This document shows, in pieces, positions 30,225 to 41,900 of a stretch of 64,000 bases of DNA. The translations under genes were made by a program, and so were the position numbers. The notes below the pieces were generated by a model that was not told the DNA's origin, did not search any database, and saw nothing but the letters and a program-made list of their open reading frames with translations. Positions within the stretch are counted from its first letter, which is position 1, and each line of letters starts with the position of its first letter. The stretch is taken from contig JBANSL010000004.1 of NCBI GenBank assembly GCA_037127255.1, forward strand, positions 38,714,467-38,778,466. The letters are read 5' to 3'. Origin of the DNA: Persicaria tinctoria (taxonomy: Eukaryota > Streptophyta > Magnoliopsida > Caryophyllales > Polygonaceae).

Positions 30225-31466
30225 ACAAAAAACTATGTAAAAGTTAGAAAAATATAAACAACCTCACAATGTGTTTCGCTCACACTCCCTCTCTAATTGG
30301 TATGTCACGCTTGTTGGGGCAATTCGCTTTGGGCAAATCAACAACCAAGCAATAGACTAAGCAATCAAGGTATGTAGTGAATGAAACGAACAACAAAGCA
30401 CTCGATAAAGGTTAAAGAGTACTCGACAGTAGCTGTAAACAATAGATTCAAGCAAAGCAGATGGGTAATTGCAATGAATCAATTCGACACTCAAAGAGAT
30501 CACTCGGCAGGGGCTGAGATCACTCGACACACACAAGAGAGAACTCGGCAAGGGCTGAGATCACTCGACTCAATCAAAGCAAACACACAACAACACTCGA
30601 TCAAGGAGAGAAAAAGCACTCGACACAAAAGAAAATAAGAAAGCACAAGAAAACTTGGAAATTTACCTCTTTTGATTGAAAACCTTTAAGTTAGGATGTT
30701 GTAGTTGCAAGGTAGGGTTTCAATTTTTGTGGAGGTGTATGTGTTTAGGTTTAGGGCTGTCGACAAGGGCTATGGAGATCACCAAAAAGTTGAGTCCTTT
30801 AGGTTTTCTTGCACTAGATCAACAAACAACAACCAAACACTTTCTTCTCTTTTTTTTTTTGAATTTTCGGAACTTTAATTTACTTTTTTTTTTTAACTTA
30901 TGAAACTAATGCAAGAAAGAACACTAATAATGGTATAGGACTCAAAAATCTGAGGTGTGGTGATAGATGATAGAAATTCAACCCTTAAAGATGTATTTAT
31001 AAACAACCTTTGGATATATATGGTAACAAGATATATCTAAGCCTCTTAAAGATAAAAGATAGATAATATGGATTAATCTATCAATTATAATCAGATTTGT
31101 AAAAGGCAAATAGAATAGATATAGGATAGATAAAATATTCCAAAGATAGAACAATGGATAGAAAAGATAGACACACTAGGGTTTGCTTTGTGTGGTGAGG
31201 GATTCGGCCAAGTCTCAACTTATGGGGACAGAAATCTGCCGTCGGCTAGGGTGATGCACAAGGGTGCTTCACGGCTTGGTCGACTCCACTGGTCTCGGCT
31301 AGGCTTTGTGTTTAGGCTATGCAACCACAAACAATCACAAACTCAAGATTAGTAAATTAATCAAAAAGAATGCAAGAAGTAAATAACCAAAACAAGAAAA
31401 GGACTCTTTTTTGTGGTTTTTGTGTTTAGAAAAGAAAAAGACTCAATCTTGATGTCGGAAACCAAA
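30225..31466 (-). mobile_element. Leader of B1
   Basis: Minus-strand untranslated leader between PBS and mini-ORF. It shares with I-III the AAGCGTGACATACC block, the TCGAGT array (30400-30620), a poly-T/A stretch (about 30845-30900) and the CTAGGGTTTG block (31187). I do not find the GAGGATAAAATTCA hairpin here. Confidence 0.7.
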
Positions 31467-31478
31467 GCTCTGATGCCA
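31467..31478 (-). other. PBS of B1, initiator tRNA-Met type
   Basis: The minus strand reads TGGCATCAGAGC, three bases from the LTR terminus at 31482. It is identical to the PBS of elements I-III. Confidence 0.85.
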
Positions 31479-31481
31479 ATT

Positions 31482-32511
31482 TGATACGGGGTTAGCCGTG
31501 GGTTGGTCCGATCTTCGACAACAAGCAAGAACTAAAAAAAGACTCAACAAGATGATTCAAGATCTGCAAGAAACAATCAAGAATGATCAAGATTCTCAAG
31601 AACGCAGCAAGACTCGAAATTAAAGAACAAGAATGGAAAGACACGACCTGATACGGACTTAGTCGATCTATATAGAACAAGATAAAGACCCCAGGCCCCC
31701 TCAGAGGGTAGGAACCAATACCAATGACTATATAACCCGCCTCTACAACCCTACACAACCAAGCGGACAACTTGGAGGCACAAGGAGGGGGCTCGTGGAT
31801 ACTAGGATCACCAAGTCTTGCGAAGTTGATGAACACAAAGCAAACCAAGCTAAAACAAACCAATTCGATGATCAACGAGCACAGCTCTAGTTGGACCAAC
31901 AAGACACTCCATGTGTTTCACACAATTTGAGAGATCTAAATTCTATTCATCATGTTCTAATTGAATTACAATAGAAGAACTCGGAATATATAGGCCACGC
32001 AGGGCTGTTGGGCCGAGTTAGATGATAAAATAAGATAAAACTAACATCTAATGGAAATAATAAAAATAACGTTAAAGTTTCCTAAAATAACTTAAGTAAA
32101 AGAAATACTAAAAATAGGAAATAAACATAATGTTCAAGACTTAATTAAAATCCCGTCAAAACAGTGACAGCTTGCAAAGATTTGCATTTTCGGCCAATTT
32201 CGAGGTTGAATATGGAAAAACCTTCAACCGCAAAGTTGTAGATCTCTTCGTCCTCGTTCCAACAAGATATGACACGCCTCAATCCGATAAATATTGAATC
32301 CGTACGACCCATTTTACAGAGACGTCGAAAGCTGTCAAATGACTATGAACGAGCTAAACGTCAAGCTTCCACCTTTGGACCTTTCTCCCATGGTGGAGCC
32401 TTCTTCTTCCTCTTGAGAATGACTTCATTCTCACGAGCTCGAATCATAGGTACATCCCCAAGTATAGATGTGTCTGGAGGTGTCTTGGATGGTGAGGATG
32501 GTCCTGCATCA
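31482..32511 (-). mobile_element. 5' LTR of B1
   Basis: LTR of 1,030 bp with ends TGATACGGGG...CTGCATCA, followed by the TACAT duplication. It is the uninterrupted partner of 18613-18910 plus 28213-28932. Confidence 0.9.
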
Positions 32512-32516
32512 TACAT

Positions 32517-32751
32517 GATGGGCGTAGTCGATGTCGAGTAAACTGCTCGACATCGAGGAAAAAGATTCCTCCACCGGAACTCGACCAAAAGAACCCGACT
32601 TGTAGTGAATCACCCTAGGATTTTGGTCGATGTCAACCAATTGTTGTCGATCTCGAGTAGACCGGAGATGCCTGGATTTAACAACGAGTAGACCGGGTTG
32701 CCTTCCGCAAGCGTTAAGGTCTAAGTTGTTATCTCGACCCACTTTCCTGTT
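32517..32751 (-). mobile_element. A1 spacer between pol and ORF1, right part
   Basis: Continuation of 17386-18607 after B1. It holds several TCGATGTCGAGTA and TCGACATCGAGGA motifs (32525-32670) and no coding sequence. Confidence 0.7.
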
Positions 32752-33921
32752 TTAGGCTTTGACCAACGCCAGGGTGGCGCGAATATCCTCTTCCAGGTCT
32801 TCTTTGTCATAGTATTTCTTGACCCTGTGCCCATTTACCTTAAAGGTGGTTCCATCAGTGCCAATTAACTCTACTGCTTCATGAGGGTATATGTGGTGAA
32901 CCACGAAAGGTCTACTCCATCTTGTCCCGAGCTTCCCTGGGAACAAACGCAGTCTATAATTATAAAAAAGCACTTTGTCACCTACCTCATATGTCTTTGA
33001 CAGCAATTTCTTATCGTGCCATCTCTTGGTGCGCTCCTTGTAGATTTCGGCATTCTCATAGGCCTTCAATCTTAGCTCCTCTAACTCCTACAAATCAATA
33101 AATCATTTCTTACCTGCCTCGTTGAGATCCACATTGAGCTCCTTCAGGGCCCACATTGCCTTATGCTCCAGTTCGACAGGTAAACGGCAAGAGTTGCCAT
33201 AAACCAAGTTGTAAGGAGTTGTTCGCAGCGGTGTTTTGTAAGCCGCCCTATAAGCCCATAGCCCATCATCAAGCTTAGATGACCAATCCTTCCTTGAGCG
33301 GGAGACTGCCTTTTCCAAGATGGCTTTGATTTGACGATTAGAGACCTCCACTTGACTACTAGTTTGGGGATGATAAGGTGTTTCCACCCTGTGCGTTACC
33401 CTATACTTAGCCAAAAGAGCCTCAAATCCTCTCTCGATAAAATGTAAGCCACCGTCTGAGATAAGAACTCTAGGAACACCAAAGCGAGGAAATAAGTTAG
33501 TTTTAACAAACTTTGAAACTACCTTCGCGTAGTTGGTCCTAGTTGCAACAACCTCAACCCATTTAGAGACATAGTCGACTGCCACAAGGATTTATTTGTA
33601 AGGTCCTGAAGCAGGGAATGGTCCCATAAAGTCAATTCCCCACACATCAAATAGCTCAACCTCCAAAATCCCTATGAGCGGTGTCTCATTCTTCCAACTA
33701 ATGTTGCCCGCTCTTTGGCACTCATCGCATGAAGTGACATAAGCCTGCACATCCCTGAAAAGATTAGGCCAATAAAAGCCACATTGAAGTACTTTTGATG
33801 CAGTTTTGAAGCATTTTGCATGTCCGCCTGTAGGGAGAGTATGGAAATGGCGAATGACACTTTCTACTTCCTCCTCCGGAATACAACGTATGAAGATATG
33901 GTCTTTTCCTTGTTTGAACAA
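32752..33921 (-). pseudogene. Integrase region of A1 pol
   Basis: Minus-strand frame in three pieces, all in the same phase. At 33592-33921 is the zinc-binding part (HFHTLPTGGHAKCFKTASKV...CDECQRAGNI) and the catalytic start (FDVWGIDFMGPFP). At 33103-33585 is the core, with [19 protein letters not shown] (second catalytic Asp) and [12 protein letters not shown] (the Glu precedes it, in [10 protein letters not shown]). At 32752-33069 is the C-terminal part with RLFPGKLGTRWSRPF, typical of Athila integrases. Stops at 33592-33594 and between 33070 and 33105 separate the pieces, but there is no frameshift. Confidence 0.85.
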
Positions 33922-34035
33922 GTAAGGGTCATCCTAATAGTATTGCTTAATGTCGTGGAGTAACTTCTTCTTTGCATGTGAGGATAGTCCTGACATAATC
34001 TCATTTCTTGCAAGATAGTTAGTGATATCCGCATA

Positions 34036-34443
34036 CTAGGGTACCTTTGATCCTCTTATAGCATATATATCATGTATAGGACTAATAGGAGGGGTAAAGA
34101 AGAAATCCTTACCGAAATCTGTACGAAAAATCTCACCTGAAGACTCACCAGAAACTGGTCGATTCCGAGTAAAATTACTCGATGTCGAGGAAGATGCAGT
34201 CTCTGCTGGTGTTGTGCTCGACTTCTGGTGGTCCGTCGAGCTGGATTTGGTCAATGTCGAGGACAGGTTGCTCGATGTCGAGTAACTCTGTAGCTCAAAA
34301 CCATGCAAGGAGGAATACTCACCAGGTTTACTCGATGTCGAGGAAGATTGCTCGATGTTGAGGAAAACTGTGTCAGTCCGCATCAGGTGCTCGTCAGGGC
34401 GAGAGTCGTTGATTGGTGTGGTGTCCTGGGCTTCCTCTAGCAT
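34036..34443 (-). pseudogene. Low-complexity linker between RNase H and integrase of A1
   Basis: In phase with pol, this 135-codon stretch is built from repeats of the TCGATGTCGAG motif, which translate as SSTSSNL/SSSTSSNF-type Ser/Thr-rich sequence. It has no domain. The stop at 34036-34038 replaces an expected Trp in the conserved phrase before the integrase zinc-binding region (GSKVP followed by YADIT). Confidence 0.6.
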
Positions 34444-34545
34444 GTGTTTGGGGAGCCTGGATAGGTGATCGACGACTGAATTTTCTATGCCCTTTTTGTC
34501 CTTTAGCTCAACATCAAACTCTTAGAGTAGGAGCACCCATCGTAA

Positions 34546-34923
34546 CTACCTTGGTTTAGTATCCTTCTTTGTCATCAAATACATAAGAGCAGCATGGTCA
34601 GTATGGACAATAACTTTAGATCCAACAAGATAAGAACGAAATTTTTCAAAAGCGAAAACCACAGCAAAAAATTCCTTCTCTGTTGGGGTGTACTTAGCCT
34701 GGACCACATCAAGAGTCTTGCTTGCATAGTGGATGGCATGCAGTTTCTTGTCCTTTCGTTGTCCTAGAACTGCTCCCACGGAATAATCGCTGGCATCACA
34801 CATGATTTCAAAAGGTAGTGACCAATCCGGCGATTGAATGATTGGAGCGGAGATAAGGGCTTCTTTCAACCTATTTAAGGCTTCAAGACATTCGCTAGAA
34901 AACACAAACTTAACATCTTTCAT
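34546..34923 (-). pseudogene. RNase H region of A1 pol
   Basis: It contains [20 protein letters not shown] (first catalytic Asp), [20 protein letters not shown] [20 protein letters not shown] (Glu) and [13 protein letters not shown] (Asp), the usual Athila/Tat RNase H blocks. It is in phase with RT and integrase and is bounded by stops. Confidence 0.85.
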
Positions 34924-34950
34924 GAGAAGGTTAGTTAATGGTTTGGCAAT

Positions 34951-36114
34951 TTAAAAAAAATCTTGAATAAACCTTCTATATAAACCAACATGACCAAGGA
35001 AACTCCTTATCTCTTTAATGGATGATGGTAAAGGCAATTTCTCCACTAGCTCTATCTTGGCCCTGTCCACCTCAATACCTTTCTTAGATACCTTGTGGCC
35101 TAGCACAATTCCTTCCCTTACCATAAAGTGGCACTTTTCCCAGTTGAGAACCAAATTTGTCTCTTCACAACGTTTTAGTACCCTGCGCAGGTTAGAGAGA
35201 CAAATATCGAAAGTAGTACCATAAACAAAGAAACCATCCATAAATACCTCCACTATGTCCTCTATCATGTTAGAGAAGATGGCCATCATACACCTTTGGA
35301 AGGTGGCAGGGGCATTGCATAGGCCGAAGGGCATCCTCTTATATGCAAAAGTTCCATAGGGGCAAGTGAAGGTTGTGTTTTCTTGATCTTCAGGATGAAT
35401 AGGAACCTGCCAAAAACAAGAATATCCATCCAGGTAGCAAAAGTAATCATGTTCAGCTAACCTTTCGAGTACCTAGTCAATGAAGTGGAGCGGGAAATGA
35501 TCCTTCCTGGTGGCGGTATTGAGCTTTCTGTAATCGATGCACATCCGCCAGCTGGTAGTGATTCTTTTAGGAACAAGCTCTCCCTTCTCATTTTCCTCAA
35601 CGGTCATTCCACCCTTCTTAGTGACAACATGAACTGGACTTACCCACTTGCTGGTAGAGATTGGGTAGATGATTCCTGCGTCTAGCATGCGCATGATCTC
35701 TTTCTTGACCACCTTCATGTTGGGGTTAAGCTTTCTTTGATGCTCAATTGTTGCCCTGTGATCATCTTCCAAAAGAATTCTATGCATAGAAGTAATGGGT
35801 CAAATACCTTTTATGTCCTCTAGAGAGTAACCAATGGCTTTCCTGTGAGTGCGGAGGACTTCTACTAGCTTGTCTACTTCCTGTGTGTTTAATGAAGCAC
35901 TGCTAATCATAGGAAAAGTAGAGTCAGGACCAAGAAATTCATACCTAAGGGTGTCAGGTAAGGGCTTCAGCACCGGAGAAGGGCCTTGTGGAATCAAGAT
36001 GGGCTCTACTTCCTCCATCTTCATGATCTCCCATAGGTAATCCGTCTCAATCCTCATGAAAGAAGTATCCAAATTAGCTATAGGAGTTGGAGTCGACCAA
36101 GCCTACATCGAAGA
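34951..36114 (-). pseudogene. Reverse transcriptase region of A1 pol
   Basis: Three in-phase pieces cover the connection to protease (35800-36072, with LPDTLRYEFLGPDSTFP), the RT fingers (35473-35787, WVSPVHVVTKKGGMTV, RMCIDYRKLNTATRKDHFPL) and the palm/thumb (34951-35334, MPFGLCNAPATFQRCMMAIF). The catalytic box reads VFMDGFFVYG, where a functional enzyme has FMDD, so the second Asp is lost. Stops at 35473-35475 and 35800-35802 interrupt it. The right end is cut by element II at 36115. Confidence 0.85.
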
Positions 36115-37163
36115 TGATGCGGGACCATCTTCTACAGCTCCAGACACACCCATTATACTTGGAGAAGGGCCAATGACTCGAGCTAGAGCTAAGAAGCTTC
36201 AGAGAGACTCATTCAACTTTGTGGGTCATGCTTTGTTCTCGAGCAAGGTTCAACTCCCCGAGCCTACATTGAAGACATATATGTGCATTGGAGTGCATGA
36301 AGAGGCCGAGCCACCTTAGACAATGCTTAGACCGAATTTTCCTAAGTGTTATGTCTAATATCAGCTTATGAACATTATTGGGCTGAATTGGGCTTTTTAA
36401 ATCATTCTTTTTAGGAACCTTATTTATTTTTGTTCTTAGATTTATTTTAAAGCCCATTAGTTAGTAGATCTATCTTATTCTATCAATAAGGGCCGGCCAT
36501 CATCAGCCTTATGGCCTATATATTTCGTTTTCTTCTTTGTAATTCAATTGGAACATTGATAATTGAAATCTTACTTCTCAAAACGTGTGAAACACCTTAG
36601 AGCTGTGCTCTTCGCGATCTCAACCGATTGATAATCTCAGCTTGGTTTGCTTTGTGTTCATCAACTTCGCAAGACTTGGTGATCCTAGTTTTCACAAGCC
36701 CCCTTCTGGTGCTTCAAGTTGTCCGCTTGATTGTGTCGGATTGTAGAGGCGGGTTGTGTAGGCATTGGTATTGGTTCCTACCCTCTGAGGAGGCCTGGGG
36801 TCTTTATCTTGCGCTGCATAGATCGACTCAGTCCTTATCAGGTCGTGTCTTTCAATTCTTGCATCTTAAATTTCGAGTCTTTACTATCTTTATCGAGTCT
36901 TTGTTATTTCTTTGAGTCGACATTGAGTCCAGCCTTTGGATCTTGGTGTTCTTGCAAGTTCTTGGTCGAATCTTGGCATTCTTGTCAAGTTTCTTTGAGT
37001 CTTTCTTTGTTCTTGCTGCGTTCTTGAGATTCTTGATCAATCTTGGTTATTTCTTGAATCGAATCCTGCTGTTCTTGATTGATCTTGATCGAGTTCTTGT
37101 TTGTCTTGTTCAGTTCTTGCTTGTTGTCGAAGATCGGACCAACCTACGGCTAACCCCGTATCA
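36115..37163 (+). mobile_element. 5' LTR of element II
   Basis: LTR of 1,049 bp with ends TGATGCGGG...CCCGTATCA. It lacks the segment AGAGAGATCAGGCCGAATAG plus two bases that follows CACCTTAG in the 3' LTR and in the LTRs of III. Confidence 0.95.
36517..36523 (+). promoter_or_regulatory. TATA box in 5' LTR of element II
   Basis: TATATAT within GGCCTATATATTTCG, followed by an AT-rich stretch. This is the likely core promoter for the genomic RNA and is at the same place in III (47193-47199). Confidence 0.6.
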
Positions 37164-37166
37164 AAT

Positions 37167-37178
37167 TGGCATCAGAGC
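37167..37178 (+). other. PBS of element II, initiator tRNA-Met type
   Basis: TGGCATCAGAGC, three bases after the LTR end. Confidence 0.88.
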
Positions 37179-37742
37179 TTTGGTTTCCGACATCAAGATT
37201 GAGTCTTTTCTTTTCATAAACACAAAAAAACACAAAAATAGAGTCAGTTCTTGTTTTGGTTATTTACTTCTTGCTTTCTTTTTGATTAAATTACTAATCT
37301 TGTTTGTTTGTGATTGTTGTGGTTGCTTAGCCCAAACACAAAGCCTAGCCGAGACCGTGGAGTCGACCAAGTCAGTGCACACATCTCTTTGTGTACACCC
37401 TAGCCGACGGCACATAGTGTCCCCATAGCCAAAGCTTGGCCGACATTCACCTACCACACAAGATAAAACCCTAGTTTGTTACTTTGTTCTATCTTTGGAA
37501 CTTTTGATCTATCTATATCTACTTTTATTTATCCATTGCCTATTTAAATTCTGATTTTTGGTGGATTTAATTCATTATATCTATCAAATATCTATTAAGG
37601 CATAAAGATAGATCCTATTCCCTAAAATAGCCATTCTATCTATATCATTGCATTAGGGCTGGAAATTTTATTTATTCACCACCACTTTCATAATTTTCGA
37701 GTCCTATCTATTATTTTGAGTCTTTTCTTGCATTAGTTTCAT

Positions 37743-37782
<40 letters not shown>

Positions 37783-38450
37783 TCAGTTTCGAAATTTCCA
37801 TTAAAACTTGGACCTAGGAGGATAAAATTCACTAGGGGCAAAAGTAAGTTGAAAAAAAAAAAAAGAGATAGAGTTTGTTGATCTAGTGCAAGAAAGCTCC
37901 CAAGGACAATTGGTGGATCCCTTCTCTCAGCCCTAGTCGACAGCCCTAAATCCCAAACACATACACCTCCACAAAATTGAAACCCTACCCTGCAACTACA
38001 ACGTCCTAACTTAAAGGTTTTCAATCAAAAGAGGTAAATTCCCAAGTTTTCTTTTGTTTTTCTTTATTTCTCTTTGTGTCGAAGCACTTCTCCCCACTGT
38101 CGAGTGCTCTTGTGCTTGTGTCGAGGAGATCTCAGCCCTTGCCGAGTCTCCCTAGTGTTGTGTCGAGTGCTTACAGCCCTTGTGAGTGCTTGTTTGAGTC
38201 TGTCGAGTCCTTTACTTGCTTGCATCGAGTACTACAGCCCTTGTTGAGTACTCTTCTGAGTTGTTTCATTCACTACATACTTTGATTGCTTTGTTTTTTT
38301 GCTTGGTTGTTGATTTGCCCAAAGCGGATTGCCCTAGCAAGCGTGATATATCAATCAAGAGAGGGAGTGTGAGCGAAACACAATTGTGAGCTGTTTATAA
38401 GTTTTTACTAACCTTAACTTAGTTCTTTGTTTCTTTTGTCTTTTTTTATC
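37179..38450 (+). mobile_element. Leader of element II
   Basis: Untranslated region of about 1.27 kb. It includes a poly(A) run of about 35 (37746-37780), the conserved-loop hairpin, a second A run (about 37852-37863) and a TCGAGT array (38085-38260). It ends with the AAGCGTGATATATCAATCAA block before gag. Minus-strand frames such as 37704-38024 are artefacts of the A tracts. Confidence 0.85.
37813..37836 (+). repeat. Conserved-loop hairpin in leader of element II
   Basis: Stem CCTAG (37813-37817), loop GAGGATAAAATTCA (37818-37831), stem CTAGG (37832-37836). It lies 635 bp after the PBS and 615 bp before the gag ATG. Confidence 0.82.
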
Positions 38451-38888
38451 ATGTCTAACAATCAGGGAAACAATGGTGGTAACGATGCCACGAACTCGAG
38501 TGCTACTGTCACACCCGAGCAGTTCAACAACTTGACGGCCAACATAGCCACTATAACGGATACCTTGGCTGCGTTGCAAGCTAAGATGGCGGAGTGGGAA
38601 AGCTCTAGGCCTAGTGGTTCGAACAACATAGGCCAGCAAGAGCGAGTAGAGATACCCAACAATGAAAGAGAGGTCGTAAATCCTATCCCTAATCCTAATC
38701 CTCATGTTAATGTCAATTTAGATAATCCTTTATTCAATGAAAACAACTCTCCACGAGGTGGGAGAAATGATCGGAATAATGGGTTTGTTCATGTGCAAGG
38801 ACAAGGACAAGGAAGGGGAAGAGGTCGAGGCTATCAAGAGCAATACTATTACTCGGAGCAAGATGACGACTTCCAAGAAGAGGAGTAG
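38451..38888 (+). CDS. gag N-terminal ORF of element II, frameshifted
   Basis: ATG at 38451 starts [20 protein letters not shown]. The segment is Asn/Gly-rich with an [10 protein letters not shown] phrase and an acidic end. It runs into TAG 38886-38888 because four bases present in III at the same place (GAGGAGTATTGGGAGCG there, GAGGAGTAGAGCG here) are missing. The rest of gag-pol resumes in another phase. This is the only break I see in the coding region of II. Confidence 0.85.
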   Translation: MSNNQGNNGGNDATNSSATVTPEQFNNLTANIATITDTLAALQAKMAEWESSRPSGSNNIGQQERVEIPNNEREVVNPIPNPNPHVNVNLDNPLFNENNSPRGGRNDRNNGFVHVQGQGQGRGRGRGYQEQYYYSEQDDDFQEEE

Positions 38889-38965
38889 AGCGACGCCCGA
38901 GACGGAATCAAAGGGGAAATCAGAACCGCCCACCTAGGTTCAATGATGACGACGGAATAGGCAAG

Positions 38966-41900
38966 GTGAAGGTAAAGATTCCTCCTTTTGATGGTAAAAC
39001 TGATCCAGATGCTTATATTGATTGGGAGATTAAAATGGAGCAAATCTGGAATTGTCATAATTTCTCAGAACCTAAGAAAGTGCAATTAGCTTCCCTAGAG
39101 TTTCAAGGTTTTGCATTAATCTGGTGGGATAATCTTGTTAAGGAAAGAAGAAGATCCCTTGATGCACCTATTGCTTCGTGGAAACAATTAAAAGTAGTAA
39201 TGAGAAATAGGTTTGTACCTCAACATTATGATAGAGAGCTATTAAACAGATTAGAAAACCTTAAACAAGGTAGTAAAACTGTTGAGGAGACATTTAATGT
39301 TATGCAAGAAGCTATGGCTCGAGCTAATGTGGTAGAAACTCACGATAAAACTAATGTTAGATACCTTCGGATCTTGCATCCCGCCTTAGCTCATGAAATT
39401 GATTACTTTCCCTATACTACTCCTACTGAACTTTTACATCTAGCTATGAAAGTAGAAAAGGGACAACGTTATAAGAGCCAAGGAAGAGTGTCAAGTGTGC
39501 AGCAGCCCCAATGGCGCCAATCTCGGCCAAATCAGTCCCAATGGCGTGGTGAAGGTGGTTCACGAGATCGACCAAACCAGCCCCAAGGGAGAGGAGATAG
39601 CCGAGTATCCCAGCAGCCCCTTGACAAAGGAAAAAGTCCATGGAATGGACGAGAATCGTCTGGGACATCTACTGGTCCCAAAGGGAGTAATCCTAATCCT
39701 TCTACTACTCGTTCTAGAGACATTGTATGCTTTAAATGTCAAGGTAGAGGACATTATATGAAGGATTGCCCGAATAAGAAAACGCTCATGGTTAATCAAT
39801 TTGGAGAATATGAATCTGAAAATTCTTGTGATGAACCGGATGAGCATGCTAATGACAATGATCAGAACCTAAACCTTGTTTGTTATGAAAATGATGATAA
39901 TGAGGTTGAATATGAACATGGAGAATCTTTGATTGTTAGGAGAGTTTTAAGTGTTGTTCCTACACCATGTGAAGATAATCAAAGAGAAAACTTATTTCAT
40001 ACTCGTTGTCTAGTTAAAGGAAAGGTTGTAAATGTGATCATTGATGGAGGTAGTTGCTGTAATTTAGCTAGTCAAGAAATGGTTGACAAATTGCATTTAC
40101 CTACTGTCCAACACCCAAGACCTTACAAATTGCATTGGATGAATGATTGTGGCTTATTAAAAGTTCATAGACAAGTTAAAGTGCATATTAAGCTAGGACA
40201 TTATGAAGATGATGTTTTATGTGATATTGTGCCTATGCAAGCTTGTCATATTCTATTAGGCCGTCCTTGGCAATCTGATCGTAAGGTTATTCATGATGGG
40301 TTTACTAATCGCTATACCTTTACTTTTCAGGGAAAGAATGTCATTCTCAAACCCATGACGCCTACGCAAGTAGCTGATGAGATTGAGAAGCGGAAGGTAA
40401 GTAAAGGTGAGTTAGATCAGGAGGCTCAGTCGAGCCAAGTGGATCCTCAAACTCGGCCTAAAGGTGTACTAATGGCTTCCAAGAGTACATTTTTAGACGA
40501 ATTGGCGGATGGAGAAACCACCCTTATGCATCTCATTAAGAGCTTGAATATGTTGAGTGAAGAGCTTAAAGCTTCTCTTCCAGCCAATATACTCGTTGTA
40601 CTTGAGGAGTATAAAGATGTGTTTCCCGATGACATACCACCAGGTCTACCCCCTATTCGTGGAATTGAGCATCAAATTGATCTTATTCCAGGGGCTGCAT
40701 TGCCTAATCGACCTGCGTATCGTATGAATCCCACTGAGACCCAAGAGGTCCAAACCCAAGTCCAGGAACTGTTGGACAAGGGTTATATTCGAACTAGCTT
40801 AAGTCCGTGTGCTGTGCCTGTGTTATTAGTCCCTAAGAGAGATGGATCATGGAGAATGTGTGTAGATTGTAGGGCTATTAACAACATTACTATTAAATAT
40901 CGTCACCCCATTCCTAGATTAGATGATATGCTAGATGAGTTACATGGAGCTTCTATATTTTCTAAAATTGATCTTAGAAGTGGCTATCATCAAATTAGAA
41001 TGAAAGAAGGTGATGAATGGAAAACAGCCTTTAAGACTAAGCTTGGGTTATATGAGTGGTTGGTTATGCCTTTTGGTTTAACTAATGCTCCTAGCACTTT
41101 TATGCGTTTAATGAATCATGTGCTTCGAGATTTCATTGGAAGATTTGTTGTTGTTTATTTTGATGATATTCTGATTTATAGCAAGTCTCTTAATGAACAT
41201 GAATCACATCTTAGAGAAGTGCTTAAAACGCTGAGAATTGAACGCTTGTATGCTAATTTAAAGAAGTGTGAATTATGTCATGAACAAGTGTCTTTTCTTG
41301 GATTTGTAGTGAGTTCGAAAGGACTGCGTGTCGATGAGGCTAAGATCAAGGCAATCCAGGAATGGCCAACACCCACCAACATCGGCCATGTACGCAGCTT
41401 CCAAGGATTGGCAAGCTTCTATCGTCGATTTGTTCGAGATTTCAGCACCATCTCGGCACCCCTCACTGAGCTCACGAAAAAGCGGAGTGAATTCACATGG
41501 GGAGCAGCTCAGAAGGAAGCATTCAACACCCTTAAGGACAAGCTCACTCACGCACCTCTATTAGCTTTGCCGGACTTTACTCAGCCCTTTGAAGTAGAGT
41601 GTGATGCTAGCGGAGTTGGAATTGGTGGAGTCCTTATGCAGGGAGGTAAGCCTATTGCTTTCTTTTCTGAAAAGTTGAAAGGTGCTTGTCTTAATTACTC
41701 TACCTATGATAAGGAATTGTATGCATTGTTTAGAGTACTTAAGACATGGTCTCACTATCTATGGCCTAGCGAGTTTATTCTTAGGACTGATCATGAATCT
41801 TTAAAACATTTTAAAAGCCAAGATAAACTTGATAGGAGACATGGAAGATGGATAGAGTTCATTGAAACATTTCCTTATGTAATTAAGTATAAGAAAGGCA

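Larger units (their letters stand above)
18613..32511 (-). mobile_element. Non-autonomous gypsy element B1
   Basis: Termini are TGATACGGGG (18613) and CTGCATCA (32511). The target duplication TACAT stands at 18608-18612 and 32512-32516. After subtracting element I, B1 is about 4.6 kb: a 3' LTR (18613-18910 plus 28213-28932), a short internal region with a mini gag/protease ORF, an initiator-Met PBS (31467-31478) and a 5' LTR (31482-32511). It has no RT, RNase H or integrase domain apart from a scrap, so it must have been mobilised in trans, presumably by relatives of I-III. Confidence 0.9.
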
